A stretch of DNA of 22,816 nt from an uncultured Bacilli bacterium. Its GTDB lineage: Bacteria > Bacillota_I > Bacilli_A > RFN20 > CAG-826. Position numbers and translations under genes: made by a program. Shown piece after piece: positions 8,171-16,201 of the stretch (the stretch's first letter is position 1; every line of letters begins with the position of its first letter). The notes below the pieces were generated by a model. It saw only the letters and a program-made list of their open reading frames with translations, did not search any database and was not told the DNA's origin. The DNA is taken from positions 1-22,816 of the forward strand of contig CAJOQN010000046.1 in assembly GCA_905236535.1 (NCBI GenBank), read 5' to 3'.

Positions 8171-8713
8171 ATGAAGAAGTGTTTTATTATCTTAGAAGAT
8201 GGTTTTGAAGAATGTGAAGCCTTAATCACTCACGATATTTTAAGACGAAGCGGACAAATTGAAATAACCCTTGCAGGAGGTAAACATTTAGATGTTGTCT
8301 CTTCCGCGGGAGTGGTTATAAAAGCTGATGCTTTATTAAAAGACCTCAACCTTAACGAATATGATTTTTGCATTCTCCCTGGTGGAAAAAAGGGTGTGGA
8401 CAATATCTCTGAAAGCAAATTAGATAAAGATGTTATTAAAAAGATGTTCGCACTTAACAAGCATGTCCATGCGATATGTGCAGCCCCATCGGTTCTTGGA
8501 GATCTCGGATATTTGGATAATAAAAGATACACTTGCTTCCCAGGTTTCCAAAGAGGGGATGGAGAATGGGTTGACACTGGAGTGGTGACAGATGGTAATC
8601 TTGTGACCGGTCGTTCAATGGGTCATTCCATCGCATTTGCCGAAGCAATTGTCACTCTTGAAATCGGCGAACAATATTTAAAAAAGATTCGTCAAGGAAC
8701 ATTAGGAATCTAA
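8171..8713 (+). CDS. DJ-1/PfpI family protein
   Basis: 180-residue protein of the DJ-1/ThiJ/PfpI superfamily, cytosolic. The N-terminal strand reads ILEDGFEECE, with the conserved glutamate that contacts the active cysteine. The nucleophile elbow is HAICAAPSVLG, with Cys at about 102, and GRSMGHSIAF lies near the C-terminus. Members act as stress-protective glyoxalase or deglycase-like proteins, chaperones or amidases; the exact role is not deducible. An in-frame ATG six bases upstream (8165) gives two more residues but has no spacing for the ribosome binding site. It is a single gene, divergent from the 105-residue gene and convergent with the duplicated-domain lipoprotein. Confidence 0.88.
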   Translation: MKKCFIILEDGFEECEALITHDILRRSGQIEITLAGGKHLDVVSSAGVVIKADALLKDLNLNEYDFCILPGGKKGVDNISESKLDKDVIKKMFALNKHVHAICAAPSVLGDLGYLDNKRYTCFPGFQRGDGEWVDTGVVTDGNLVTGRSMGHSIAFAEAIVTLEIGEQYLKKIRQGTLGI

Positions 8714-8723
8714 GAAAAACAAC

Positions 8724-8752
8724 AAAAATACGAGCAATTTGCCCGCATTTTT
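8724..8752 (-). terminator. Convergent-gene terminator
   Basis: Long stem-loop between the convergent genes ending at 8713 and 8773. On the minus strand the two arms of about 14 bases pair fully, counting two G-U wobbles, and run into TTTTTGTTGTTTTT. On the plus strand the same two positions are A-C mismatches, so the structure favours the minus-strand lipoprotein transcript but may also stop the DJ-1 transcript. Confidence 0.75.
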
Positions 8753-8772
8753 AAATTTTAGTGAAAATTAGA

Positions 8773-9585
8773 TTATAACTCAGCAGCTTCTGAATCTTGA
8801 AGGTAAATGTCGATGTTGAAATAACCTTCCCATGAATAGAAGCAGATTTCAAGAACATCTTTAGTAGCATAATAGCCTGCATACTCATAATCACTATCAT
8901 CGATGGTCCAACCAGCCTTTTCTAAAGCGAGTTTGTAAGAATCTTCGATTGCATCTGTTCCAGGAGTACCATCATCATCAACCCATGCAGTAAATGCAAT
9001 GCTGCTCGCGACATAATGCCATTTTGTACCTTCGGCATTTTGTGGAGCAGGAATATTTCTTTCTTTAACTTCTAACAATGCAAGGAATCTATTGAGATAG
9101 TCGGTTGGAAAAGATTCTGTTTCTTCAGTGTACGCAAATGCATAAAGGCAAAATTTACTATTATATGAATAAAATTCTAGTAGTACTGTGTCGTTTTCAT
9201 CATAAACCATATAACCATAATCATCATAATAGGTATCATCAACGGTGATGCCTTTTTCGGTTAAAGTGGCAAGATAAGCATCTTCCAAAGCATCGGTACC
9301 GGGTGTGCCATTATCTTCAGTTTTTAAGTACAAAGCGTTGTAACAATATAAAAGATCAGGGCCGACCTCGTATTCCCATTCAGCGGTTTCGCTTCCAATG
9401 GAAGGAATGTCGCAGTCAAAACCATAAGTTTCTTTAAAAGTGTTGACGATCTCTGTTGGAAAACCAGTCGCGGTTCCATAAGCTTCATAAACCACTAATG
9501 GTTCAACTTTTTTTGAAGCGTTGTTACAAGCGCTTAAACCTAAAATAAAGACTGACGTTGTGAGTAATAATTTGTTAAGTTTCAT
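8773..9585 (-). CDS. Lipoprotein with two tandem copies of an unknown domain
   Basis: 270-residue lipoprotein, lipobox LSAC with Cys20. The mature protein is an internal duplication: unit 1 about 42-152 and unit 2 about 159-262. Aligned landmarks are FPTEIVNTF against FPTDYLNRF, GTPGTDALEDAY (93-104) against GTPGTDAIEDSY (206-217), and DDTYYDDYGY against DDSDYEYAGY. Both units are very acidic and aromatic. No family is recognised; a ligand- or cation-binding surface domain is possible but unproven. The start has a TAGGAGA site 9 bases upstream and TATAAT further up. It is a single-gene transcript with a terminator at 8724-8752. Confidence 0.82.
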   Translation of the reverse strand: MKLNKLLLTTSVFILGLSACNNASKKVEPLVVYEAYGTATGFPTEIVNTFKETYGFDCDIPSIGSETAEWEYEVGPDLLYCYNALYLKTEDNGTPGTDALEDAYLATLTEKGITVDDTYYDDYGYMVYDENDTVLLEFYSYNSKFCLYAFAYTEETESFPTDYLNRFLALLEVKERNIPAPQNAEGTKWHYVASSIAFTAWVDDDGTPGTDAIEDSYKLALEKAGWTIDDSDYEYAGYYATKDVLEICFYSWEGYFNIDIYLQDSEAAEL

Positions 9586-9609
9586 AATTCATTTTCTCCT
9601 ATGCCGTTT

Positions 9610-9615
9610 ATTATA
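9610..9615 (-). promoter_or_regulatory. -10 box of the duplicated-domain lipoprotein gene
   Basis: TATAAT on the minus strand, 24 bases before the ATG, giving a short leader that contains the AGGAG site. The -35 region is only a T-rich stretch. Confidence 0.5.
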
Positions 9616-9630
9616 CAAAAGCAATGGCTA

Positions 9631-9660
9631 AAAGAAAAGACCCGATTTAATCGGGCTTTG
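9631..9660 (-). terminator. Terminator of the subtilase gene
   Basis: CCCGAT and ATCGGG form a tight GC-rich stem with a 3-base loop, extended by flanking AAAG/CTTT pairing across a bulge. Read on the minus strand it is followed by TCTTTTCTTT. It lies 10 bp after the stop at 9671. Confidence 0.85.
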
Positions 9661-9670
9661 AATTTGTTAA

Positions 9671-12600
9671 TTAATATGTTCTTTTTCTTCTAACGATGAA
9701 ATATCCACCCAACGAAACAGCACCAATTAAAGCGATAATAATGATGATGAATGAATAATTATTAGCGTTGAATTGGATGAGCTGGTTATTGGAAGAAGAG
9801 ACTCCACGATCGATGAAATCATTCAATCCATATCTAATGCAGATGTGGTCATATCTCGCCATTGCTTCTTCAATGACACTTCCATTAGCGTTAGGAATGG
9901 TGTTCTTTAAGATATCTCTTTCCGCGTTTGATAAGGTCGCGAATTTATTTTGTTCTAAGTTCACCCAAACCGAAGATAAAGCACCGGAGTGATTGCTTGC
10001 GCCATTATCCGCACAAATAGAATTTGTTGCCTCTAATAAATCTTGTGCAAACAATTCTGCAGTATAAGTATCATCAATCTCTATGAGTTCGGGAGCAACA
10101 AGCTGGAAGGATGATTTCCCACTTGTAACATGGATACCGGTAAATCCTTTAACATTAATTTCTTCGTTTAAAGAAATGGCGGCTTTTAATTCAGAGAGAT
10201 TAGAAGCATTTTTCTTAATGAAAACTGTCGTTGTTTTTCCATTTGCTAATTCAACAGTAATGGTAGTATCAGCGGAGGAGTCAATATTTCCACTGATATC
10301 GGTCACAATACCACTGACAATCGCACTTCTACTAGCAAGAATTTGCCCCGCAAATGTTGTGGGATCTTCGGTGCCATTAATATGATAAGTGACAATTGGT
10401 TCAATTTTATTCAAACTTGTTGAATCAGTAACTACGTTAATTGAAGCGTTACTCTTAATTTCATAAAGATATGAATATTCAGTAACCGTGCCACTGATAT
10501 GTAATGCTGTTTCAAAAGGAGTCCATGTTGGAGCGGTCGCATAATTATAAACCACAATGCCGTATTTTCCATTTCCAACATATATGTTGTATCTTAATGA
10601 TGAATCACTTTTTGTATCGATGGTATAGCCCATATAAAGACCATAGATATCACAACTTACATCGCTATCATCCGCATATCGATCATCATAAGCTTTCTTA
10701 ATAGAATTATAAAAGGAGACAATCACATCACAAAAATCGGTATATCCACCATCTGTGGTTGTGACAGTAATACGGGCAGTACCAGGTTTAATAGCGGTGA
10801 TTTTACCACTACTCGAAACAGTGGCAACATTTTCATTATTTGATGACCAGGTGACAGTTTGATCGGAAGCATTGCTTGGGAAAACAGTGGCCACTAAAGT
10901 ATCACTTTGTCCTTCGAATAAACCTAATTCATTAGTGTCTAACGAAACAGATTCAACTGGAACGATAGCTTTGGGCTCAGCGTGAATAGTAATAGATTTA
11001 AGATACGCTCTCTTAGCGCTTGTCGCAACGGTAATAACACCAGTTGTTTGGCTGAAATTAAAGACGAGGTCACTTAAAACAGAACCCAAACTGCCAGAAG
11101 TTGCGGAGTGACCATTAACCATGAGATAGCCAGTATCTGAACCATATTGCTTAGCATTTAAAGTAACACTAGTAATATCATATTCTTCTTTTAAATTGAG
11201 GGTGATGGAACCACTTGCGCTACCAGAACCAAGTTTGACGCCCACTGTTCCTTTAAAAGCTTTTGTTCCATTTGTGGAATTCACTAAATCTGCACCTTCA
11301 GTAATATAGGTGAGGAAATTAGATGTTTCCGAAGGTGCGTCACTACCATTATCGCTAAAGGTGATTAGATAATCCTCAGCAGTTGAAGGAACGACTTTGA
11401 CATGCCATTCAAGTTCAACATCATTATCCGCCATCATATAGATGTCGGTTTCACCTTCATTTATGCCTTTGACGATGCCATCGTCATCAATAGTGGCAAC
11501 GGTTTCATCTTCAGATTCGTAAAGAATCATTTGTTCGGTGGCGTTAGTTGGATAAACGCTTGCACCGATATTAATTTTCTTTCCAACTTCCACTTCACTT
11601 CCGCTGGCTAATGTGGTGTTAATAGCAGTAACTGGAACATATTGAGAAACATTTAAAGTAAAGGTTGCACTATCACCATCTTCGTTGGTAGCGGTAATGA
11701 TGGTTTGACCAACTCCTAAAACGGTGGCTGTTGCGGTGAAATCACCAGCAGAGCCTGTTGAACCACTGATAGTCGCGACACTTGGATTAGAGGAAATCCA
11801 ACTTGTAACTTTACTTGAGGAGTGACCTTGAATCTCCACGCTTGAAGTATTGGTGGCCACACTCTTTTCATTATTTTTAAAGTAAATTGTTTCACTTCCA
11901 ATATCGAGGAGTTTAGCAACATCTAAAGCTCCATAACCAAAGGTTTTATCCCAACCTGTAGCACCAATATCGACTGATTTTTCTGCTAAATCGGCCATAA
12001 ATTCATCTGGGGTGCCATTTGGATATTTTTCTTTCCATAAAGCAGCGGCTCCCGCCACAATTGGGGAAGAGAATGAGGTTCCTTGCGTTTCATCATAACT
12101 TAAGGTCTTGTTTGATTTTGTGCCATAAGCACCTGGGGCATGAACATATCCAGGAGCGACAACATCGACGTTGTGATTACCGCTTGCGGTATCAGTGTTC
12201 TTATTATAGTTAGAGAAATCAGCGCGGGTACTTCCGGTATTTCTTTCTAAAGCTCCAACACCGATAACATGATTGTTACTTGCTGGATAAGAATATGTTG
12301 AAGTATTTTCATTGCCGGCAGCGGCAACAACAATACAACCTTTGTTATAAGCATAATTAATCGCGGATGCAAAGGCGGTTGAAGTACCTTCATAACCTTC
12401 TTCGTGATAAGTTTCTCCGTCATATGTATAGTCAAAACTATCTTCATATCCCCCTAAGGACATGTTGATAATATCCGCGCCTTGGTCAGCGGCATATTTA
12501 ATCGCTGCGCTGATAGAAGGATCATAGAAATCAATTTTTAAAGCTAGAATCTTAGCGTTAGGAGCGATACCAACGGTTCCGACAGCGTTCATGCTAGCGG

Positions 12601-13075
12601 CTGCACTACCAGCAACATTAGAGCCGTGAGTGCTCCATTCACTATAATCAGAATCCCAATCATGGGAGAGCACACTCATTCCGTAATCGCTAGCGGCTTT
12701 ATAATATACCTTATAAGAATCATTAGAACTCCATTCGGTGTAATAATATCTAGATGTCTCTAAGATTTGACCGGATTTGAAATCTTCATGATCCGCTTCA
12801 ATACCAGTATCAATAACGGCGATGGTAACACCTTCACCAGTGAAACGTTCCCATGTGGATTCAATATCTCCGACATGATTCATCGAGATGTATTGCTTGC
12901 TGCTATAAAGAGGGTCACTTGGTTTGACCATTGGCTTTAATTTAATTGGAGCGCGATTGCCACTGGTGACAAAAGTTCCGGAGTTGTTGTTTATTAAAGA
13001 GACTCCTGCTAATAGGCCAAGAGAAAGGCCGATCCCCGATAAAGCGGTAATCATAATTGTGCTTCTTTTCTTCAT
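9671..13075 (-). CDS. Cell-surface subtilisin-like serine protease with Ig-like repeats
   Basis: 1134-residue secreted protease. A signal peptide occupies about 1-30. The S8 peptidase domain (about 75-390) has Asp89 in AVIDTG, His150 in STHGSNVAG, oxyanion Asn255 in AAAGNE and nucleophile Ser334 in GTSFSSP. Big_2-like immunoglobulin domains follow (about 398-478, 480-562, 703-786), with a beta-rich insert at 565-700. Two probable OB-fold-like beta domains lie at about 805-895 and 905-1000, then a helical module (1003-1092) and a C-terminal membrane helix (1107-1127) with a basic tail, RRKRTY. There is no LPXTG, so anchoring is by the helix. A GAGG-type site precedes the ATG and TATAAT lies upstream. 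The likely role is degradation of host or dietary protein at the surface (inference). Confidence 0.93.
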   Translation of the reverse strand: MKKRSTIMITALSGIGLSLGLLAGVSLINNNSGTFVTSGNRAPIKLKPMVKPSDPLYSSKQYISMNHVGDIESTWERFTGEGVTIAVIDTGIEADHEDFKSGQILETSRYYYTEWSSNDSYKVYYKAASDYGMSVLSHDWDSDYSEWSTHGSNVAGSAAASMNAVGTVGIAPNAKILALKIDFYDPSISAAIKYAADQGADIINMSLGGYEDSFDYTYDGETYHEEGYEGTSTAFASAINYAYNKGCIVVAAAGNENTSTYSYPASNNHVIGVGALERNTGSTRADFSNYNKNTDTASGNHNVDVVAPGYVHAPGAYGTKSNKTLSYDETQGTSFSSPIVAGAAALWKEKYPNGTPDEFMADLAEKSVDIGATGWDKTFGYGALDVAKLLDIGSETIYFKNNEKSVATNTSSVEIQGHSSSKVTSWISSNPSVATISGSTGSAGDFTATATVLGVGQTIITATNEDGDSATFTLNVSQYVPVTAINTTLASGSEVEVGKKINIGASVYPTNATEQMILYESEDETVATIDDDGIVKGINEGETDIYMMADNDVELEWHVKVVPSTAEDYLITFSDNGSDAPSETSNFLTYITEGADLVNSTNGTKAFKGTVGVKLGSGSASGSITLNLKEEYDITSVTLNAKQYGSDTGYLMVNGHSATSGSLGSVLSDLVFNFSQTTGVITVATSAKRAYLKSITIHAEPKAIVPVESVSLDTNELGLFEGQSDTLVATVFPSNASDQTVTWSSNNENVATVSSSGKITAIKPGTARITVTTTDGGYTDFCDVIVSFYNSIKKAYDDRYADDSDVSCDIYGLYMGYTIDTKSDSSLRYNIYVGNGKYGIVVYNYATAPTWTPFETALHISGTVTEYSYLYEIKSNASINVVTDSTSLNKIEPIVTYHINGTEDPTTFAGQILASRSAIVSGIVTDISGNIDSSADTTITVELANGKTTTVFIKKNASNLSELKAAISLNEEINVKGFTGIHVTSGKSSFQLVAPELIEIDDTYTAELFAQDLLEATNSICADNGASNHSGALSSVWVNLEQNKFATLSNAERDILKNTIPNANGSVIEEAMARYDHICIRYGLNDFIDRGVSSSNNQLIQFNANNYSFIIIIIALIGAVSLGGYFIVRRKRTY

Positions 13076-13087
13076 ATATCTAAGACC

Positions 13088-13318
13088 TCATAAACAATTA
13101 TATTTAAAAATATAAATTAAAACAAACACTAAATAAGGGATGTTAAAAGTGTTGGTGAGCGCTAAAGCCTTTGCTAAAGAAAATAGGCTATCTACCCCAG
13201 CCTTGTTGATGTCGATTTTTCTTTGATTGTATCTCTCAATAATTCTTAGAGGAACCCTTGATAAAATAGAAAGGTCAGTAATATGGTAAGCCGTTGTAAG
13301 ACGCAGTATTTTTTTCGC
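13088..13318 (-). pseudogene. Remnant of a small HTH (XRE-like) regulator
   Basis: A 76-codon open stretch with no start codon begins right after a stop. It encodes a core that reads LSILSRVPLRIIERYNQRK and continues with DINKAGVDSLFSLAKALAL. This resembles the short helix-turn-helix proteins that read 'VPLRTIERYEQRKIDINKA...' in other Firmicutes, which often sit beside DUF3791/DUF3990 genes. The tail past about 13140 drifts into low-complexity hydrophobic sequence. It partly overlaps the DUF3990 fragment in another frame, so the two genes were probably fused by deletions. Confidence 0.5.
13097..13125 (-). promoter_or_regulatory. Promoter of the subtilase gene
   Basis: TATAAT (13102-13097 on the minus strand) with TTGTTT as a weak -35 (13125-13120) at 17-bp spacing. 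The predicted leader of about 15 bases holds the GAGG site. It lies at the decayed end of the neighbouring pseudogene. Confidence 0.5.
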
Positions 13319-13421
13319 TTAAATCAAAAATCGATAAATCATTTAAATCTATTTCATATTTGTTAGCAAATCCAAATACAGGTTTAGTTATTATATCTTT
13401 AGAACCGTGGTAAACAATTTT
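13275..13421 (-). pseudogene. Decayed DUF3990 gene fragment
   Basis: One frame reads IVYHGSKDIITKPVFG, the typical start of DUF3990 proteins, then jumps directly to FANKYEIDLNDLSIFDLSEK, which normally lies some tens of residues further on: an internal deletion. A frameshift follows, and the next frame reads KYCVLQRLTILL, again DUF3990-like, before stopping. No start codon remains; a stop lies just upstream of IVYHGS. DUF3990 genes are frequent next to DUF3791 and small HTH genes in presumed toxin-antitoxin modules, so this is probably the corpse of such a module. Identification is from remembered family sequence. Confidence 0.6.
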
Positions 13422-13471
13422 TTATATCTAAAATATTCTTTTTGGAGAGTAGTGTTTTATCTTTTTTTCTT

Positions 13472-13564
13472 TTAAAAGTTCCCGTGGCTTAAAGAAGCGT
13501 CCACTTTTTCAAATGCCTTCGATGTTAAAGAATCTCGTTCAAACAAAATCGGAATCTTAATCAT
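13472..13564 (-). pseudogene. 30-codon ORF overlapping the copZ stop
   Basis: The ATG shares a base with the copZ stop (TAATG) and the frame runs 30 codons to a TAA: MIKIPILFERDSL, then a short Lys/Ser-rich stretch. No family is recognised. Because decayed DUF3990 and HTH fragments follow on the same strand, this is most likely another scrap of the same dead region or a chance ORF. Translational coupling to copZ makes expression of a 30-residue peptide possible. Confidence 0.25.
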
Positions 13565-13791
13565 TATTTAAGGCCTAAAAATTTATATCCCGCTTTTTCA
13601 ATGGTGTTCTTTAAAACTTCTTCGGAAATGCCTTCTTTTGACTTAATTTCTGCGAGTCCATCTTTCAAAGTAACTTTAACACATTTGGCACCATCTAATT
13701 CTTCAAGAATGGCTTTAACTCGCATCGCACAATGCTCGCACATCATTCCTTCAATCTTCACTTTTTGAATCACGTTTTTACAAAATAGCAT
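13564..13791 (-). CDS. copZ: Copper chaperone, heavy-metal-associated domain protein
   Basis: 75-residue single HMA domain with the metal site GMMCEHC, matching CopZ-type cytosolic Cu(I) chaperones that pass copper to CopA or to a regulator. An AAGGAGA site lies about 8 bases before the ATG. It sits 12 bp behind the copper ATPase, so the pair is co-transcribed. No CopY or CsoR repressor gene is present in the window, so regulation cannot be read from the sequence. Confidence 0.9.
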   Translation of the reverse strand: MLFCKNVIQKVKIEGMMCEHCAMRVKAILEELDGAKCVKVTLKDGLAEIKSKEGISEEVLKNTIEKAGYKFLGLK

Positions 13792-13803
13792 AATTGTTTC
13801 TCC

Positions 13804-16122
13804 TTATTTCATTATTTTTAAGCGTAAAGCATTTAAAACTACGGTTATTGATGATAAAGACATCGCAATACTGGCAATCATCGGGGTCAACACTAAATGG
13901 GGTTGGAAACCAGTAAACCAGTTAGGAGTCACATTTATCATATATAAAGCACCTGCTGCTAAAGGAATCAAGATAAGGTTATAAAAGAAAGCCCAAGATA
14001 AATTCTCTTTGATATTTCTAACCACTCTTCTTGATAACTTAAAAGCATTTAAGGCATCACCTAGAGATGATCTTGCTAAAACAATATCACTGGAATCAAT
14101 AGCGATGTCACTACCAGCCCCCACCGAAATCCCAACATGGGCTTTGCTTAATGCCGGCGCATCATTAATTCCATCACCGATCATCGCAACGATATGACCT
14201 TCATCAATTAATTTTTCAACAATGTTTTCTTTTTCGTTAGGAAGAACATTGAAATAGACTTCATCAACCCCTAAAAGTGAGGCAATGTAGTTCGTACTTC
14301 TTTCATTATCCCCAGTGACAATTCCCACTTTTTTATGGTCTTTTTGCAGCGTTTTTACGAAGTTTAAAGCATTTTCTTTTAAGGTATCACCAACGGCAAT
14401 AATACCAATTAAAACCCCTTGTTTAGCGACATAGATACTGGTGTATCCTTTATTTCCAAAGCTATCACTATCCTCTAAATGATTAGTGATATCAATCTTG
14501 TTTTCATCCATCAAAGCTTTGTTACCAATAACAACATCGCTTCCAATAATTCCTTTTCCTGGAATCGAAGTGAAAGTTTTAGGACTTATTAATTGAATCC
14601 CCATTTTTATAGAGGTTTCAACAATCGCCTTAGATAATGGATGATTGCTTAATGATTCTAAAGAATAAGCAACGGAAAATAATTCATTATCACTAACACC
14701 ATATGTTTTGTAATCTTTAACAGACATTTTACCGGTCGTTAGAGTTCCGGTTTTATCTAATAAGACATAATCAGTTTTATTTAAAGTTTCAAAGGACACA
14801 GCGTTTTTAATCAAGATGCCATTTTCCGCTCCTTTACCAGTTCCCACCATAATAGCGACGGGTGTAGCTAAGCCTAAAGCGCAAGGACAAGAAATAACTA
14901 AAACACTAATCGCTAATTGAAGCGAGAGATTAATATCTGGATGAGAAGCTCCAGCTAAACCATTCCAAGTAAGGATGAGCCATAATATAAAAACTAATAT
15001 AGAGATTCCAATAACAACTGGAACAAAGACACTAGAAATCTTATCAGCGATTCTCGCGATTGGAGCTTTGCTAGAAGATGCTTCTTCAACTAAAGCAACA
15101 ATCTTCCCCATCGTTGAATCTTTACCAACTTCACTAACGCGATATTTAAATGAACCATCCACATTAATTGTCGCCCCGATAACTTTATCTCCAATTTGTT
15201 TAAAGACCGGTATTGACTCGCCAGTTAAAGCGGATTCATCAATATTAGAATGGCCATCAACAATATATCCATCGGTTGGAATTGATTGCCCTTCTTTTAC
15301 TAAAACGATATCTCCTTCGTTCAGTGATTCAGTGACCACTTCTATAATTTCATCGCCTTTAATTAATAAAGCAGTCTCTGGAGTTAAGGCCATCAAAGAA
15401 GCGATGCTTGAGGTCGTCTTTTCGGTGGATTTAGCTTCAAAATATTTCCCTAAGGAAATAAAGACTGGAATCATCGCTGCGGATTCCACATAGATGTTCA
15501 TCGAATAATTCATGACCATGTCTGGATTATGATTAATAGTCCCAATAACTATCATCGCAAAAGCGTATAATCCATATACCATTGAGGCCGTTGATCCTAA
15601 GGCCACTAAAGCATCCATATTTGGATGAAGAGAAAATAATGATTTATAACCAGATGAATAATGATGCCAATTAAGAATAACAATGGGGATAAGAAAGACA
15701 AACTGCATCGAGATATTTAAAATCATGATGAAGTAATATAAAGAAATATTAGTGTTCACCAAGCCATCAATTCTTTCCATAATAGCAGGAATCATTGGGC
15801 CCATAGAAAAAACCATTAATCCTAATAATAGGAAAATCGAAATTAATAATTTCACCAATTGGGTGCGTAGAACTTTTTTTCTTTTTTCTTGGATTGCTCT
15901 TATTGATTCATTCACAAAGACACAAGCGGAATAACCAGCTTTATCAACCGCCGAAATAATATCGTCATCATTTACTTTGCTTTCATCAAAGTCGACGACC
16001 ATATTCTTTGCAAGCAAAGAGACATTAACAGAGTTGACTCCATTAATATTCCTCACCGCATTATCAACAAGGGCCTGACATGCCGCACACATCATCCCAT
16101 TTACTTCATATTTCTTTTTCAT
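13804..16122 (-). CDS. copA: Cu(I)-exporting P1B-type ATPase
   Basis: 772-residue P1B ATPase that pumps Cu(I) out of the cytosol. One N-terminal HMA domain carries GMMCAAC (metal cysteines 12 and 15). Other landmarks are actuator motif TGES (300-303), membrane metal site CPC (412-414), phosphorylated Asp456 in DKTGT, His494-Pro495 in the nucleotide domain, and GDGINDAP (649-656). The last two helices have YN (714-715) and MSLSS (754-758), the Cu(I)-specific P1B-1 signature, which argues against Zn/Cd transport. The ATG has no Shine-Dalgarno sequence; TGATACACT ends 6 bases upstream. copZ follows after 12 bp. Confidence 0.96.
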   Translation of the reverse strand: MKKKYEVNGMMCAACQALVDNAVRNINGVNSVNVSLLAKNMVVDFDESKVNDDDIISAVDKAGYSACVFVNESIRAIQEKRKKVLRTQLVKLLISIFLLLGLMVFSMGPMIPAIMERIDGLVNTNISLYYFIMILNISMQFVFLIPIVILNWHHYSSGYKSLFSLHPNMDALVALGSTASMVYGLYAFAMIVIGTINHNPDMVMNYSMNIYVESAAMIPVFISLGKYFEAKSTEKTTSSIASLMALTPETALLIKGDEIIEVVTESLNEGDIVLVKEGQSIPTDGYIVDGHSNIDESALTGESIPVFKQIGDKVIGATINVDGSFKYRVSEVGKDSTMGKIVALVEEASSSKAPIARIADKISSVFVPVVIGISILVFILWLILTWNGLAGASHPDINLSLQLAISVLVISCPCALGLATPVAIMVGTGKGAENGILIKNAVSFETLNKTDYVLLDKTGTLTTGKMSVKDYKTYGVSDNELFSVAYSLESLSNHPLSKAIVETSIKMGIQLISPKTFTSIPGKGIIGSDVVIGNKALMDENKIDITNHLEDSDSFGNKGYTSIYVAKQGVLIGIIAVGDTLKENALNFVKTLQKDHKKVGIVTGDNERSTNYIASLLGVDEVYFNVLPNEKENIVEKLIDEGHIVAMIGDGINDAPALSKAHVGISVGAGSDIAIDSSDIVLARSSLGDALNAFKLSRRVVRNIKENLSWAFFYNLILIPLAAGALYMINVTPNWFTGFQPHLVLTPMIASIAMSLSSITVVLNALRLKIMK

Positions 16123-16128
16123 GATGTT

Positions 16129-16137
16129 AGTGTATCA
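16129..16137 (-). promoter_or_regulatory. Extended -10 of copA, likely leaderless
   Basis: TGATACACT on the minus strand matches TGnTATAAT at the TG and four of the six -10 positions, and ends 6 bases before the ATG. No ribosome binding site can fit between. No obvious copper operator (CopY-type TACANNTGTA) was found around it. Confidence 0.45.
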
Positions 16138-16172
16138 AAAAGATAAAAAGATAAATAATAATATGCTTTAAA

Positions 16173-16197
16173 AATCCCCTCACACTAAGAGGGGATT
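16173..16197 (-). terminator. Terminator of the sialyltransferase-like gene
   Basis: A 9-bp perfect stem, AATCCCCTC with GAGGGGATT, and a 7-base loop, followed on the minus strand by TTTAAAG after the T-ended stem. It lies 5 bp past the stop at 16202. Confidence 0.88.
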
Positions 16198-16201
16198 AAA
16201 A

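Noticed and set aside
8230..8577. 115-codon minus-strand ORF within the DJ-1 gene
   Set aside because: It is an antisense shadow of a well-supported gene, with unusual composition and no motif.
14975..15493. 172-codon plus-strand ORF within copA
   Set aside because: It is antisense to conserved ATPase motifs and shows no family signal; a shadow ORF.
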